Part shown: one piece after another, positions 45,294 to 57,900 of the stretch
Position numbering within the stretch: the first letter of the stretch is position 1
How the letters are laid out: every line of letters begins with the position of its first letter
Assembly: GCF_021347895.1 (NCBI RefSeq)
Contig: NC_067115.1
Coordinates: 10,316,064 to 10,380,063 of the forward strand
From: Acanthochromis polyacanthus
Taxonomy: Eukaryota; Chordata; Actinopteri; Pomacentridae
Direction of reading: 5' to 3'
Length of the DNA stretch: 64,000 nt
Notes under the pieces: generated by a model
What the model was told of the DNA's origin: nothing
The model's database searches: none
The model's input: only the letters and a program-made list of their open reading frames with translations
Made by a program: the position numbers and the translations under genes

Positions 45294-45364
45294 GATACTG
45301 TAGCTGTCGGTTCAGAGCAAAGTTAGAGCTCCTTAACTTGCTCTGAACCGGCAGCTACAGTATC
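45294..45364. repeat. 71-bp hairpin with a third half-copy
   Basis: GATACTGTAGCTGTCGGTTC... at 45294 returns as the complement ...GAACCGGCAGCTACAGTATC ending at 45364, with few mismatches and a very short loop around GAGCTC. A further half-copy, GTTAGCTGTTAGTTCAGAGC, follows at 45365. It could be a miniature inverted-repeat remnant or a transcribed hairpin. Confidence 0.8.
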
Positions 45365-46919
45365 GTTAGCTGTTAGTTCAGAGCAAAGTTTCCTTTTGTT
45401 TTTTCTGAAGCTTTACCTTCTTACTGGAATGAACTGATGGTTGGCTCTCAACTTCAACTCTTCAGCTGCTGAGGTCTGTGTTCCACTCTCTAGCTTGACC
45501 AGTGTGAGTCCTGAGACCTGTGTGCCTCTACATGCATGAGTCTGTGCGCTTCAGTTCAGAGGGAAGTGTTGTTTGACCCTCCTGCTGCAAGGCAAGGTCA
45601 CAGGCAAACAGAAACCTGGTTCCCTTCTGCCATCTGCTGTAGTAAGACGAGTTTTCACACCAAAATTTCATACAGGGGAAGTCTTGAAAAGAAGAAAAAA
45701 TAAGTGTTTATCATTCCCAGGATCCAACTAGAAAACACTGAAAACTGATATGGTTGCTCAAAAACACTGATGGAACAAGAAATGGGTTGTTCTGCTATTT
45801 TAGTTTGGCAAAATCATTGCTTTGCTTTGTGAAGTGAAAACATTGGGGAAGAAATCTCTCGAAAAACAAGGACTGATTAAAATGGTTATTAAATCAGCAT
45901 GTCCTACGTGGACTACTAAAAGATGCCCACAGCTCGTGTCTTCTTCAAGGCATTGAGCAAATTTAATGCAGTTAACCAAACAGGAAGCACAGTGTCTATT
46001 AATACTCACACAAGAGCTGCACCAAACATCCCAGATTCCACCTCTAAATGAATTCCACTGACTGCAAATCTAGTTAATTTGGTCTGTATGTGACATGTCT
46101 TAACGACACAAAAAAGAACACCAGCAACAACAAAAAGAAAAAGCCTCAAATACAAGAAATTCAACATATCACCAAAGTCACAAATACACAGGATATCATA
46201 CCCTCAGTTTAGAATAACAGTGCCTGTGTTTATCTTCACATATTATAAAAAAAATTATGATAAAATAAATCACATAGCTATTGCAAAAACTATAAAATCA
46301 ATTGTCTCATGAAGACTTGAATTTTCACAACTCTGTCTTCAAATTCAAAGTATTTCTAGTTAAAGTAACATTTCAGTCACTTGCACACACAGATCTTTCA
46401 TCATGTCAATGTCATATATACTGAAAGGCACCATATTGTGCCCCCTTCAGTGAACTAAATAAAATCTTATATGCCCCTGGAATGTGTCTTTCAATTTGTT
46501 TTAACTCAAAACACTGAAAAAATGGTTAATTTCCCCTTGACTGTATAACGCTTGGTTTTAGTGATGTTATAAGCGAGCTATTTCAGTAAATGCATCTGAG
46601 CTCCTGCTGTTAACGTCGCAGGAAGAAGACTCTCATTAACTGAGGGAATGGCAACTATAGTGTGTTATGCAGCATGGCCAGGAGTTTTTTAGAGGACATT
46701 GGCTGTTGCACCCTCTATTAATGCCAGTGGAAAACCCTATCCGGATAATCTAGATTACTTTTAATTAAGCCCTATTAATACAGAGCATGCATACATTTAT
46801 CTTTCTTGACTTAAAGCATGTTGCAGACGATGGTAGAACGCTCTCAAAATCAGTGAAATTGTTGCATTATTGTTCCTTCCTTAGCAAAAGAAACTGGTTT
46901 AAATGAGCCTTGGTATGTT

Positions 46920-47181
46920 TGTGTTTTTATTCCAGCACACGGAAGAACAAACCAGTGGGTGAGGTGCAATAGTTTAATCAGGGAATTTCATGAAGGTGTT
47001 ACAACAGACAATGAAACAAAAATGTTCAAAGCTCCAAAGTAAAGTGCTAAATTTATGACCTGTTGTGGGACTACATAAACACTCTTAAAGAACTGTATCT
47101 GTTTTTCCACTGCACAGAAAGAGAGCATTTGAAAGCCATTTGTATTCTGTATAAAGTCAGCTTTGCTGTTTCACTGTTGTT
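46920..47181 (-). other. 3' UTR of the ccdc175-like gene
   Basis: The complement of AATAAAAAC lies at about 46925-46933 (TTTTTATTCC on the plus strand), a likely poly(A) signal about 250 bases after the stop. Confidence 0.5.
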
Positions 47182-49374
47182 TTATCTCCCAGATGTTTGC
47201 TGAAGTCCAGCATATGTTGGTGCAGGAGTGTGCTGACATGTCCTAACTCCTGTCTCCTGATCTTCAGATGGTTCAACAGAGAAACTATCGACTCTAACAG
47301 GACACCATCTCTGCATTGACTTTCCTGCGTTTACCAATAAATCCTCCCTCCAGGCCTCCTGTAAACTCTCAAACAAGGCCTTAGTGTCCTGGTTGAACTG
47401 CTGGAACTCCTGCTGGTATCGGTCTTTGTGCTGCTTGGCTCTGCTCACCTCTTCTGTCATCTGTCTGATACAGAGATGCATTCTGCTGTTCTCCATGTTG
47501 ACCTCCTCCAGTTTCACATTGTTGTTATAGATGCTCACCTCCACGGCCGTCAGCTCTGAGGCCTGTTTGTCGAGCATGTCCATGTAGTGCTCTCTCAGCT
47601 CCTCCAGCTCGGACTTGAGTTGCTCTTTGGGCTGAAGCAGGATGCTGGTTTTCTCCTTCAGCCGCTTAATCGACATCTCCAGCTCAATCTTTTTCCTATT
47701 CAGCTCAAAAGCGTGCGCTTTCAGTTTCTCGTGCCGGTCTTGCGCCTCGTTCCACTCAGTCTCCACTTCCTTCAGCACCTCCTCTTTCCCTTCCACCTCC
47801 CTCTGCTTCTCCTCATTCCTCTTTGTGATACTCTCAACCTCTGTGGCAAACTGCTGGATTTCCTGCTCGTGCATGCTCTCTATTTGTCTGTACTCTAACT
47901 CAGACTGGTTAATATGGCTCATCAGTAAACCATCATGCGAGCTCTTGGGCTGTCTCAGCTGGAGCGCTGCCTCGTCTCGTTGCAGCTCCTCATATCTCCT
48001 CCTGGTGTCGCTGGTATCAGACTTCATTTTTGCCACGTACTCCTCCTGCTTCCTGTTCGCCTCCTCCAGGAGCTGACTGAGCTGGCGCCTCTCCTCCTCT
48101 AAATGGCTGATGTTCTTCTTCTCTGTTTTCACATTCTCGCATAGCTCTTCCTGATTCCTCTCAAACAAACGCTTATTGATAGTGTCTGTTTCCAGGAGTT
48201 CACCGATCAGCTTTTCCATCTCTTTGATCTCCTTGCTGTGTCTGACAATGGAAGCAATGCGCTCCTCCAGCTGCAGCTTGGACCGCTCCAGTTGCTGCAA
48301 CATACTGAGATACTCAGCCCTCACCTCGGTTTCTTCACGGTGCCGAAACTTGAACACCTCACAGATCTGAACCAAAGCGTCTTGACGGAGCAACCTTGAT
48401 GCCCGACCATCTTCTATTTTACCTTCAGCTGTGGTGATTTCCTCTTGAAGGTGCTGGACTGCAAGTGTGAAGGCTTCCCCTAACTCACGCAACTCCTTCT
48501 TCAGCGTTTCTTTCTGCTGCCTCAGCTCCTGATGCTTTTGGATTTCCCCTTCCAGCTTTTTCTCACACTGGCACCGAGACGCTGTCAGCCTTCGGATGTT
48601 GCTCTCCTCCTTGGCCATGTGAACTGTAACTTCATTCAGATGGTCAGAAGATTCTTGTTTCTTGCTGGTGAGTCTGTCCAGCTCTTTTCTGCGCCTCCTG
48701 ATCGCTTGATTCTGCTGCTTAATCGTCTCCCCGGCCTGGTCCACCTCTCCTGACAGGTTGTGGTTTTTCACAGAGAAAGCTTCTCTCTCCAGTGCCATGC
48801 TTTGCTCCAGTGCTACTTTATCCCGGTCCACAGCAGCAATGCAGGACTTGATCGCCTCTGTCCGCTCCCGTGTCTGATCCAGTTGTATCTGCGAGCTATA
48901 TTTGAGGGTGATTTGATCGTTCAGAGTTGCGATGACGGCTTCATACTCAGCCTTCACCTGTTCTCGCTCTGGCTGCAGCGCTTTGTTTTGGTTCAGAAGT
49001 TCCTGATGCCTCCTCATGGTCTCTTCTTGGAGCTGAGAAGCTGCGTTGAGCTCTTTGCGGAGCGTCTCTATCTCCTCAGCGTTGGACGCCCGGGCTGCCG
49101 CTATGTCTGTCATTATTTCCTCGGTCATTCGCTCGCGTATGCCGTTAATCTGGTGCCTCAGCTTGCTGTTTTCTATCGTTTCCACCTCTAAATGTTCGTG
49201 AGCAGCCCGCCTGTTCGCCTCCAGCTCGGTGATGGCAGCCGTTATCTCCGTGAAGTGGAGGCTGGCTTCAGGTGCGAACGGGACTCCCTCCTCTCTCAGC
49301 TGCTTGTCCAGCTCCTTTAAATGTTCCAGAGCCGCCATCACGGCCGGGAAGTCGGGAACGAGGCAAGAGGCCAT
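47182..49374 (-). CDS. ccdc175: Intronless coiled-coil protein resembling CCDC175 (730 aa)
   Basis: One uninterrupted frame from ATG 49374 to the stop gives 730 residues. These are almost entirely charged heptad-type coiled coil, with a non-coiled tail after about residue 690. The N-terminal block (ALEHLKELDKQLREE, then FTEITAAITELEANRRAAHE and HLEVETIENSKLRHQI) aligns in layout with human CCDC175. The C-terminal QEFQQFNQDTKALFESLQEA also resembles its counterpart. CCDC175 is a poorly studied protein expressed mainly in testis. The human gene has many introns, so this copy is either an ancestral fish form that lost introns or a retrocopy replacing it. The X-box promoter motif and long intact frame argue for a working gene. 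Family assignment is moderate, since coiled coils align easily. Confidence 0.7.
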   Translation of the reverse strand: MASCLVPDFPAVMAALEHLKELDKQLREEGVPFAPEASLHFTEITAAITELEANRRAAHEHLEVETIENSKLRHQINGIRERMTEEIMTDIAAARASNAEEIETLRKELNAASQLQEETMRRHQELLNQNKALQPEREQVKAEYEAVIATLNDQITLKYSSQIQLDQTRERTEAIKSCIAAVDRDKVALEQSMALEREAFSVKNHNLSGEVDQAGETIKQQNQAIRRRRKELDRLTSKKQESSDHLNEVTVHMAKEESNIRRLTASRCQCEKKLEGEIQKHQELRQQKETLKKELRELGEAFTLAVQHLQEEITTAEGKIEDGRASRLLRQDALVQICEVFKFRHREETEVRAEYLSMLQQLERSKLQLEERIASIVRHSKEIKEMEKLIGELLETDTINKRLFERNQEELCENVKTEKKNISHLEEERRQLSQLLEEANRKQEEYVAKMKSDTSDTRRRYEELQRDEAALQLRQPKSSHDGLLMSHINQSELEYRQIESMHEQEIQQFATEVESITKRNEEKQREVEGKEEVLKEVETEWNEAQDRHEKLKAHAFELNRKKIELEMSIKRLKEKTSILLQPKEQLKSELEELREHYMDMLDKQASELTAVEVSIYNNNVKLEEVNMENSRMHLCIRQMTEEVSRAKQHKDRYQQEFQQFNQDTKALFESLQEAWREDLLVNAGKSMQRWCPVRVDSFSVEPSEDQETGVRTCQHTPAPTYAGLQQTSGR

Positions 49375-49463
49375 GATTTGCCAGTCGTTTTGTTTGTTTT
49401 AGCTGCGTGGTTCTCGAAAGTGTGTCCGCGGCGTTAAAGTTCAGGAAGTTTCTACAGAGTGCT

Positions 49464-49477
49464 GTCGCCATAGCAAC
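49464..49477. promoter_or_regulatory. RFX X-box upstream of the ccdc175-like gene
   Basis: GTCGCCATAGCAAC matches the consensus GTNRCC-N(0-3)-RGYAAC exactly, 90 bp before the ATG at 49374. RFX factors bind such sites in promoters of cilium and flagellum genes. The site is seen; regulation is inferred. Confidence 0.75.
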
Positions 49478-49577
49478 AGCTGCTACGGCAAACCGATGAG
49501 GCCAGAAATGCTCGCTAACGGCCAACCGTGAAATAAAGCGGAATCCAGTACTAAAGCTGGAGCTGTCCGCAAACAAG

Positions 49578-51721
49578 CTAAGCTAAAACGAAATTTAGAG
49601 GCACATAAAAGTCGGGTAAATTATGTGCTCGTAGGTATTGGTAAATACGAAGCACTACGACAGACAACATTCACGAAAATAAAGCGTTTTAAATGTCCGC
49701 AACGGGTTTAGCGCTTACCTGACAGGAGTAACAATTAACGAGTAGACGTTCACATTCACCCTCAGTTCCTCAGCATGTCTGTGTTCGTCTTTACAGTAAG
49801 CTAATACTGTATGAGCTGAAGTCACAGGTTTGGTCGCTAAACGAGATGGCGAGATGCACACGAGCTGCGGTGTTGCCAGATTTGAACATTTCACGTAAAT
49901 CGGATAAAAGGGGAGCGTTGTTATCGCTGCGGTTGTATGAGCATCTGGTTGTTGTTTTTATTATTGCCTTTGTGTTTGTTCTGTGGTAATTACTGTTAAA
50001 ATATTGCATTTTGTATTGTAGTTTCCTCTTGTTTTAACTCATCTTATATTCACCTGGCCTTACTGTCTTTGGCATCTGCTTTTTAAAGGCGCCAAGCAAA
50101 ACAATAATATCCTTTTAAAAAATATTTGCACAAGAGAGACAGACCTGTATTAAAAGTTCCAACCTTTCACATTGCACATTAGGGTTTAAATACTTTAATC
50201 AATGTATTTGCATTTTTTATTGTATAAATATCATGTTTTGTATTTTTGTGCTACCCCTATTTATGCACTTTTAAACTGAGATTTCACTTAAATGTAAACT
50301 TTAGTATTCTTTGTTTGGTCTTACTGTCTGGCCTGTTGTAATGTTCTTTTTCCTTGTTGGTACACTGCTCTTTAAAAGTGCTCTTTAACCTGACTGTTTG
50401 CTTAACCATTTTTTAATAGATACTGTTTTTACATGGTACTCTTTAATACATTTACATTAAGCCAATTACCACAAACTGACACATAGCAAAGCTGATAAGT
50501 TTACCTCTTTTTTAAAAAATTCATTTATTTGAAAATTTTAAATGCCGGTATGTTTCTGAGTACACATGACATTTAACTCTTTCTAACTTTTGCTAGAGCA
50601 AGTGCTAATATTTCACAGTAAAATCACACATACCCCAGGTTTGCTGAATGTTTATTTGTTGGTAGTATGTCTAATGAAGGGACTTTATTGCCTTGAACCT
50701 ATTAAACTAGGCCTCGTGATTGGATAAAACTGCAGAAGCCATACAGGAGCTAAAGGTTGGCTTTAGCAGATCAAGCAAAATGCCAAACAAATGGAATTAA
50801 CCAAGATTTCAGATACTACCTGATACACAGGTTTAGACATTCAGCTTTTCAACTACATTCATTTAAAGCAAATAGTTGATTATACATTTAACACAATGAG
50901 CTAAATTACTTTGTACTTTTGGTACTGTATTGTAATTACGTTATTTTTGTTACAACACAAAAGGAAGCAGTGAGTTGAAAAACAGATCGGCAGAGGGATT
51001 AACTTTTGTCACAGCAGACATTTTGACTTATCACAGCAAGAAAATAAGTGGAATTAACAGAATAAATCCTGGTTCAGTTTTATTATGTGTTCCAGTAAAC
51101 TGTAAGAGTCAATCAGCACACAAAAAGGGTAAAGCCACCATAACTATTGCACCTGTGCATGTCCTGCTGTGACATTTCAAACTATCCGATGTGAAAATGG
51201 TTTATTGCTGCCAGGGAGAAATTTAAAGTAAAATCTTTTTTTTCTAGTTTGGAAAGAAATTGATTTACATTTGAATTTAAACATGCAAATTTCACAGACA
51301 TTTGCAAATATCTGGTAATTTTTTCTTTTCCTTACATGCATGTTTTGTGCGAGTGTGTTGACAACAGGACCTGGCAACCCTACCGTCGCAGTGTGTTGTC
51401 GTTGGTCCGCTAAGAAAGGCGTGCAAATCACAGAAATAGAGCAGGTAGAAGGTACACCAACGGCCAAATGACTGTCTCCTATGAATTAATAATGACAGCC
51501 ACTGAAAATTCTTGAAATATTTGTTAATGAATTAGCATTTGCACAAAATAAATACCAAGCTGTCACATTTTTCCTCTGTAGTAGTAGCTATAGTTGTACT
51601 GAAATGAATGTGCCGTGCAGTTATGCAGTGGTCTTGAAATGCAGTTTGCCTCTGAGTGTTCAATCTATCCGTCCCAGATCTGCAGCCAGCGGACAGGCTG
51701 CAGAAAAGCAGAAAAAGAAAC
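49578..51721. other. Intergenic region between the ccdc175-like gene and the BED-SET gene
   Basis: The first part is the shared upstream side of two genes pointing away from each other. Most of the rest is AT-rich and featureless. A possible acceptor (TATCCGTCCCAG, ending 51677) suggests a 5' UTR exon for the downstream gene. Confidence 0.45.
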
Positions 51722-51962
51722 ATGGATCTGATCACCAAACCGAGGAGCAAGTCCGTCGTGTGGTTGTATTTTGGGCTGAAAGCAGATGACAAAGGGCAGC
51801 CTTTGAACTCCGAGGAGGCTGTTTGCAGGTTGTGCCGAAAAATAGTGCTGGCAAAAAGTGGAAATACCACGAATTTAAGAAGTCATCTGAGACGACGACA
51901 TCGTGCAGATCTTTTTGAGACCACTTCCCCCACGACCTCTGGAGCTTTGTTAGAGGCTCAAG
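51722..51962 (+). CDS. Exon encoding BED zinc finger 1
   Basis: It reads MDLITKPRSKSVVWLYFG, then a BED finger with aromatic W and YF, CRLC, and NTTNLRSHLRRRH. Donor AAG|GTGATT in phase 1 fits the acceptor at 53802. An in-frame upstream ATG at 51656 exists but probably lies before a splice acceptor at 51677. Confidence 0.88.
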
Positions 51963-54900
51963 GTGATTTAACAACTAATTGCGTTATTTCGTTGCAAAAA
52001 TATGCTAGAATGTAATGTGTGCATCATATTATTGTTTCCCAGCAGAGATCTGTAACTCCACATGCAGCTATCCTCCTTACAGCTGTAATATGCAACTACA
52101 ATGGGAGTCTGTTACTAGTGTTTTAAAGTTGGGTTCAACTGTAGAGCTGCTAAATGTAATAAACATAGGCCCTGATAATAATGCTGTTATTCAATTCAAT
52201 TCCAAGCATTTTATGTGTTCCCGAGGGGCAATTCAAAGGCACAGAGAGCAGCACATGGGATGCAAACAAGCATGAGCCTTAAACATAGAAACTGTTTTAA
52301 AAAATGCTGCAGTAACCAACCACATTCTAAGCAGTTGTGATTATCTAGGTCAATATATACTGTAAATTAGACTATAAGCCGCGACTTTTTTCTCATGCCC
52401 TGGACCCTGTGGCTTATCCAAGGGTGCGGTTAATGTATGGATTTTTACGGTCGCGCTTCATGCCCCCAATACGTTTTTTGCGTGGTCACATCAGACCAAT
52501 GAAATTACCGAACAGGGCACAGTGGACCAATGAAACTGTTCGAATAAAATCAAATTCAAGCGCACTAAATTCTTCAGATCAGTTATTTTGGGCTTCATGC
52601 ACACAACCTCATCATGGAGAATCCAAGAAGAAATGCATACAACGCGGCCTTTAAGTTAAAAGCAATCAAGCTAGCTGTCGAGGAAGGAAATAGAGCTGCT
52701 GCACGTAAGCTTGGCGTTAGCGAATCGATGGTGAGACGTTGGAGAGGGCAGCGTGAAGAACTGACTCGATGCAAAAAGACGAGAAAAGCTTTCAGGGGTA
52801 AAAAATGCAGATGGGCCGACCTTGAAAACGTTCTTGAAGACTGGGTGAACACACAGAGAGCAGGCGTTTCCACCGTGCAGATGAGAATGAAAGCCAAATC
52901 AATCGCCACCGAAAAGAAGATTGAAGATTTTAAAGGTGGACCATCTTGGTGTTTCCGATTTATGAGGCGAAAAGGCATATTCATCAAGGCACGGACTAGT
53001 TCGTGTCAGCAACTCACTCCCGACTACGAGGAAAAACATACAAACTCCTGCAAATTCATTCAAACAAAGATAGCCGAGAATTCCATCGGACCAGACGACA
53101 TCATAAATGTGAAAGAAGTACCTCTGACGTCTGACCTGCCTCTCACTCCGACTGTTAACACGAAAGGTGAATCGTCCATCATGCTGAAAACAACTGGCCA
53201 TGAGAGAATGCATTTCACTTGTGTTCTGAGCTGCCGTGTTACTGCACTGTCAATGCCATGTTACAGGCACTGTTTTTTTTTAAAAAGCATTTGTTTAATA
53301 AAAATTTGTATAAATATCTCTTATTACAATGTGGACACCTGCAGCTTATATTCAGGTGCGCTCAATAGTCCGGAATTTACGGTAATTGAGGGACTTTTGT
53401 ATATCTTGCATACATTTTTATTAAAGGCGTGAAGAATTTATGTTGTGTAAAGTATTGAGAGAAACAGTGGCAGAAAGTCAGAATGTAAAAAGAAACAATG
53501 ATGCTATAGCAAGTTAAATAAAGTTTTCATGGTCGGGGAGTTAAATACCATGGACTGAAACAAACTCAAAGCTCCTGTCTTTGCTGTACATACCTAAAAA
53601 TGTTGCACCTGTATTTTTTAATGTAATATTTCTATTGTTGAACAGTAATATTGCATTTTAATACAGCAACATCCACAGAGGATCATTGTTGCCTTTCTGT
53701 TCTTGCATCTAAAATGATGAATTTACCCGCATTGACTGTCAGCAATATCTCACCATAATTCCATATTTCACTATTTCTCTGCTGTGTTTTTTTTCCCTCC
53801 AGGTTTGGATCTAAACCAAGAGGAACTCTTTGAGGATGTTCCCTGCCTCCAAGCAGCCTCCAACCAGAACTATGTTCCAGATGCAGTGCTGCCGCCTGGA
53901 GAGCCGTGGCTCCGTGGCGGTCCTTATCGGGCGGTGCTGTCACTGCCCTCCTGTCTGTGCCTCTGTGGGGATGTGGGATCTGGACTATCTGGTCCTGGAT
54001 CTGCTGGCGAGGAGCAGATGGGGGAGATGAAAGTGTTCGCCAAGTGTCACCTGCAGCAGGGCGTTATGTTCGGGCCATTTGTCGGGGAAGTGTGCAAAGG
54101 ACAAATGCCAGCCAACCTCAAATACGCCTGGGCTGTGAGTAGACCAACTGATTATTTTTCATACAGGATTGTGGAAACAGTATTTTAACCTACAGTGGCA
54201 GAGCTTCTATCTCCAGCTCTTCCTTCCTCATGAAGGAAGGTGAGTGTGAATTTGCAGAAAACATAAACTGCAGTGCATCACAGCTAAGATGTGCAAACCA
54301 GCTAATCACATCTCAGATTAAATAGAAACCGTAAAGAAGAGTTACGTGTTAGGATGCGAGGGGCAAAATTACTTTTACTATTTTCTAAATTGGATGTAAG
54401 GAAGTCAGAGAACCGAGGTCAGCCAGCAATAGTGGTGACTCTTTATTATAGTTATGTTATTACAGTCAGACTCTCGGATTAAAAAAAACTCACTTATATA
54501 AGAAAAAAAGCACTATAATCCTTTTTACACATAAAAACTTAATTTCAAAAGCAATAAAATGCAGTTTTAGTTGATCTAGTATGAACACGGTGTCCGCTAA
54601 TTTTAGCTGACTTTAATTTAAACAATTAATGCTGTGTGACTGACATTGCAGACTCAGTTCTTCTGAATCCATTACTCATATCTACTTATGCTACTGTTTA
54701 ACTACCATTTTTGTACAGGATACCAGTTTTATGGTCTTACTGCACATCAGACTGAAATAGCTGTGTATTGCTGGCCTCTGTGGTTGAAAATTTAAATGAA
54801 ACGCCACGATTCCTTAAAGTTAAGCAAGATATTACACCTAGAACTATAAGTTAGCAAAAAACTTTTTTTGACATGTCTCAAGTTACTCTTGAAATGAAAA

Positions 54901-57900
54901 TGCTCATATTTTGAATGATTAATCAATCCTTTAAGCCTCTGGGGCCTCATTTATAAAACATTGCGTTTGATCCATACTAAAAGTTTGCGTACGCCGAAAA
55001 TCTGAAATGGGCGTATGCCCTTCGCCCCTGATTTATAAAACTGTGCGTAAGCACAGCTGCACGCAATTTCTTAATAAATCACACACCAGCTGGAAGATTG
55101 CACAGGTGGATCCACCTCACATTCCGCCCACAACACACCCACATTTTACCATGAATGGTCAATGCAAAGTAACTCATGAATGTATCTGTATATAAATAAG
55201 CTGCTGATCCACGGCATTTCACGCAGCGCCGGCCTGCAGTCTTTTCACTGCTGTGCGTCAGGATGAATGAATCATGTGTTGACCCAGGCCAATCTGCCAC
55301 TAAATTTGTTATGATCATGTCCGAAGTACAAATAATTTGTACACTGATTGAACGTACATTTTTTCGGTTCACATAGACAAATGAATTTTCACTCGGAGCC
55401 CTTACAGCAGCATGAGTGCAGTCAGTTACGCCGATTACATTTGGGAAACCGGACATCACTGCAAATTGCCGTTTAATGTTGGCCTGTTCACCCACAGTGT
55501 AAGGAAGCCTGATGTATTGACTGGTCATGTTTATAATGTCATCAAAACAGCTGGCATTATTGCGCTGAGGGATGGTTGTGATATCCCAGACCTAAAGGAA
55601 ATCATTTAACTGTATATCAGACCCAGATAGGATTTAGACAACAAATGAAACCTCATATATTCTTCATATAAAACACATACCTGTCGACCACTTCCCGCTG
55701 GAAGGAGCCGGTGTCGCCAGAAACCCCGGAGTCGTCAGCTCCTGTGTCTGTACCGGGATGGCGTGGTTTCGGCGGGTGGGTCGGTCTAAGACGGCCCAGT
55801 TCAGTACGTAGATCCAAGAGCACTGCTTTGGGAATCTGAATCGGCTTATTCGCCGGGAAATCCCCGTGATCCCTAAAATCTCTCTCCATTCTTAACGTGA
55901 TCTTCCAGCAATGCCAGCGCATCCATTGTGCCACATTACACACGGCTGTCACCCGCTATTTATCCGCTTGATCAGCGATTGGACTGATTGTCACATGCCT
56001 TTTCCATGGTAATCACTGATTGGTAATCAATCAGTGCCACTCACCGCTCTATATCATTTGAAGATGGAAGTTTGATATATGAACATAGTTCTGCAAATAC
56101 AGTTGTAGGCCGAATGGCGCACTATATGAACATCTACAACAATGAGGGTTTATGATTATTCGGCTCTACAAGTCTAATATGTGATAACAATACAGGTTTG
56201 AGATCAATCTGGTTTCAATTCACCACTTCACCCTCCGGCACTGCCGTTCCCTCTGTCTCCAAAATGTGCTTAAGCAAACATCAAAGTTGGCGCACTGGTG
56301 CGCACATTCTCACGCCAAGTTTGTTTTTAGAAATCACAATGTACACAGTGTACGCCACTTTCTACGCAAAGGTTGTGATTTAAGCCACTTTCTAGCCCTG
56401 TTTTGTGCGTATGTAAGCATCAAGAATCAAGGTTGGCGCACCGGTGCGCACATTCTCACGCCAAGTTTGTTTTTATAAATCACAACCTTTGCGTAGAAAG
56501 GGGCGTACGCCACTTTCTAGCCCTGTTTTGTGCGTACGCAAGCTTTATAAATGAGGCTCCAGAGCTCCAAGCACTCTCTAGGTGTTTTTGGATCCTGTCA
56601 CATTTTTACTTTCCTGTGTTTTTTTTTTTTTATACTGCAATATAAAGTCCTGCACCTCTATGGAAACAGCAAAACCACGCCTAGGAGAGAGAACCGACAA
56701 ATGTCCTCTGTGCAGTATGATAAAGTTTTATTGCCATAAATCCTAAAATGTATAAATTCCTGGATTGTTTACATAAATTCAATAAAGCTGGAATCAGCAT
56801 GAACAGCATTTTGTATTGAGTCTGTATAGTCTCAACTGAGTCACTAATGGCATCACAGTTGTGCCAAAACTTTACATTTTTCTGTCTTTTACAAGAACTG
56901 GTTAAGTACAAATACTTTATTTTTTTTAGATGTTTATGATATGTATGATGTAAAATGATATGTATTGATATGCTTAGATTTGGTCAAGGTTAAGACAGTT
57001 TCTGGCTCTGACAAAGGGTTTAATTTTTTATTTTTTTTAAAAGATAGTATATGCCTTGTAAACCCTTCTTGTTTGCTATGGTGATGGACAGGATGACAGA
57101 AGAAGTTAGACAGGAGTCTCCATGGACTATGATGTTTGCAGATGACATTGTGATCTGTAGTGAGAGCAGGGAACAGGTGGAGGAGAAGCTAGAGGCGTGG
57201 AGGTTTGCCCTGGAAAGGAGAGGAATGAAGGTTAGCTGCAGCAAGACGGAGTATCTGTGTATGAATGAGAGGGACCCAAGTGGAAGAGTGAGGTTACAGG
57301 GAGAAGAGATCAAGAAGGTGGACGATTTTAAGTACTTAGGGTCAACAGTCCAGAGCAATGGAGAGTGTGGGGAAAGAGGTGAAGAAGCGTGTACAGGCAG
57401 GCGGGAACGGCTGGAGAAAAGTGTCAGGTGTGATGTAGGCGTGGGGGGTATTACGGTAATACCATATACTGCCGGTGTTTAAAAATAGCAGCGGTATCAG
57501 TTCCAATACCATCAGATCAATATATACCACAAGATCCCGCACGGAGTGACTTTGTGTCAAAAAAGAACACAACTTCTGCAGTCTGGGAGTATTTGAGGTT
57601 CCAGGAAAACGAGAAAGGAGAGCTGGTAAATACTGATGAAGCAATTTGTAAATTTTGCAATCAAAAGGTGATCACGAGAGATGGAAACACCTCTAACCTA
57701 AGGACGCATCTCCGAATCAACCACCCACTCACTGCTGCGAGTATTCAATTTCCGAACGTGAAGGCACAAGCCAGTAACAGTAATAGTCATGGTAATACCG
57801 TATACCCCGGTAAAATGTGAAGGAAGTTTGACGGTATCAAAATTTGGATACCGCCTAAGCCTAGTGTGATGTGTGATCGAAGAGTTTCAGCTAAAATGAA

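Larger units (their letters stand above)
37840..46900. other. Gene-poor interval between noct and the ccdc175-like gene
   Basis: About 9 kb without a supportable gene. It holds a Tc1-type MITE (38380-38607), a diverged direct duplication near 38690/39095, a 12-bp perfect hairpin (39982-40012), a decayed repeat at about 43265-43635 and a strong hairpin at 45294-45364. ORFs of up to 116 codons (40047-40397) show no domain. Confidence 0.55.

Noticed and set aside
47587..49191. Several plus-strand ORFs opposite the ccdc175-like gene
   Set aside because: Leu/Ser-rich antisense shadows of a coiled-coil reading frame.
49268..49576. Minus-strand ORF overlapping the ccdc175-like start in another frame
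   Set aside because: It has no family resemblance and covers the X-box region; the 730-codon frame explains the locus.
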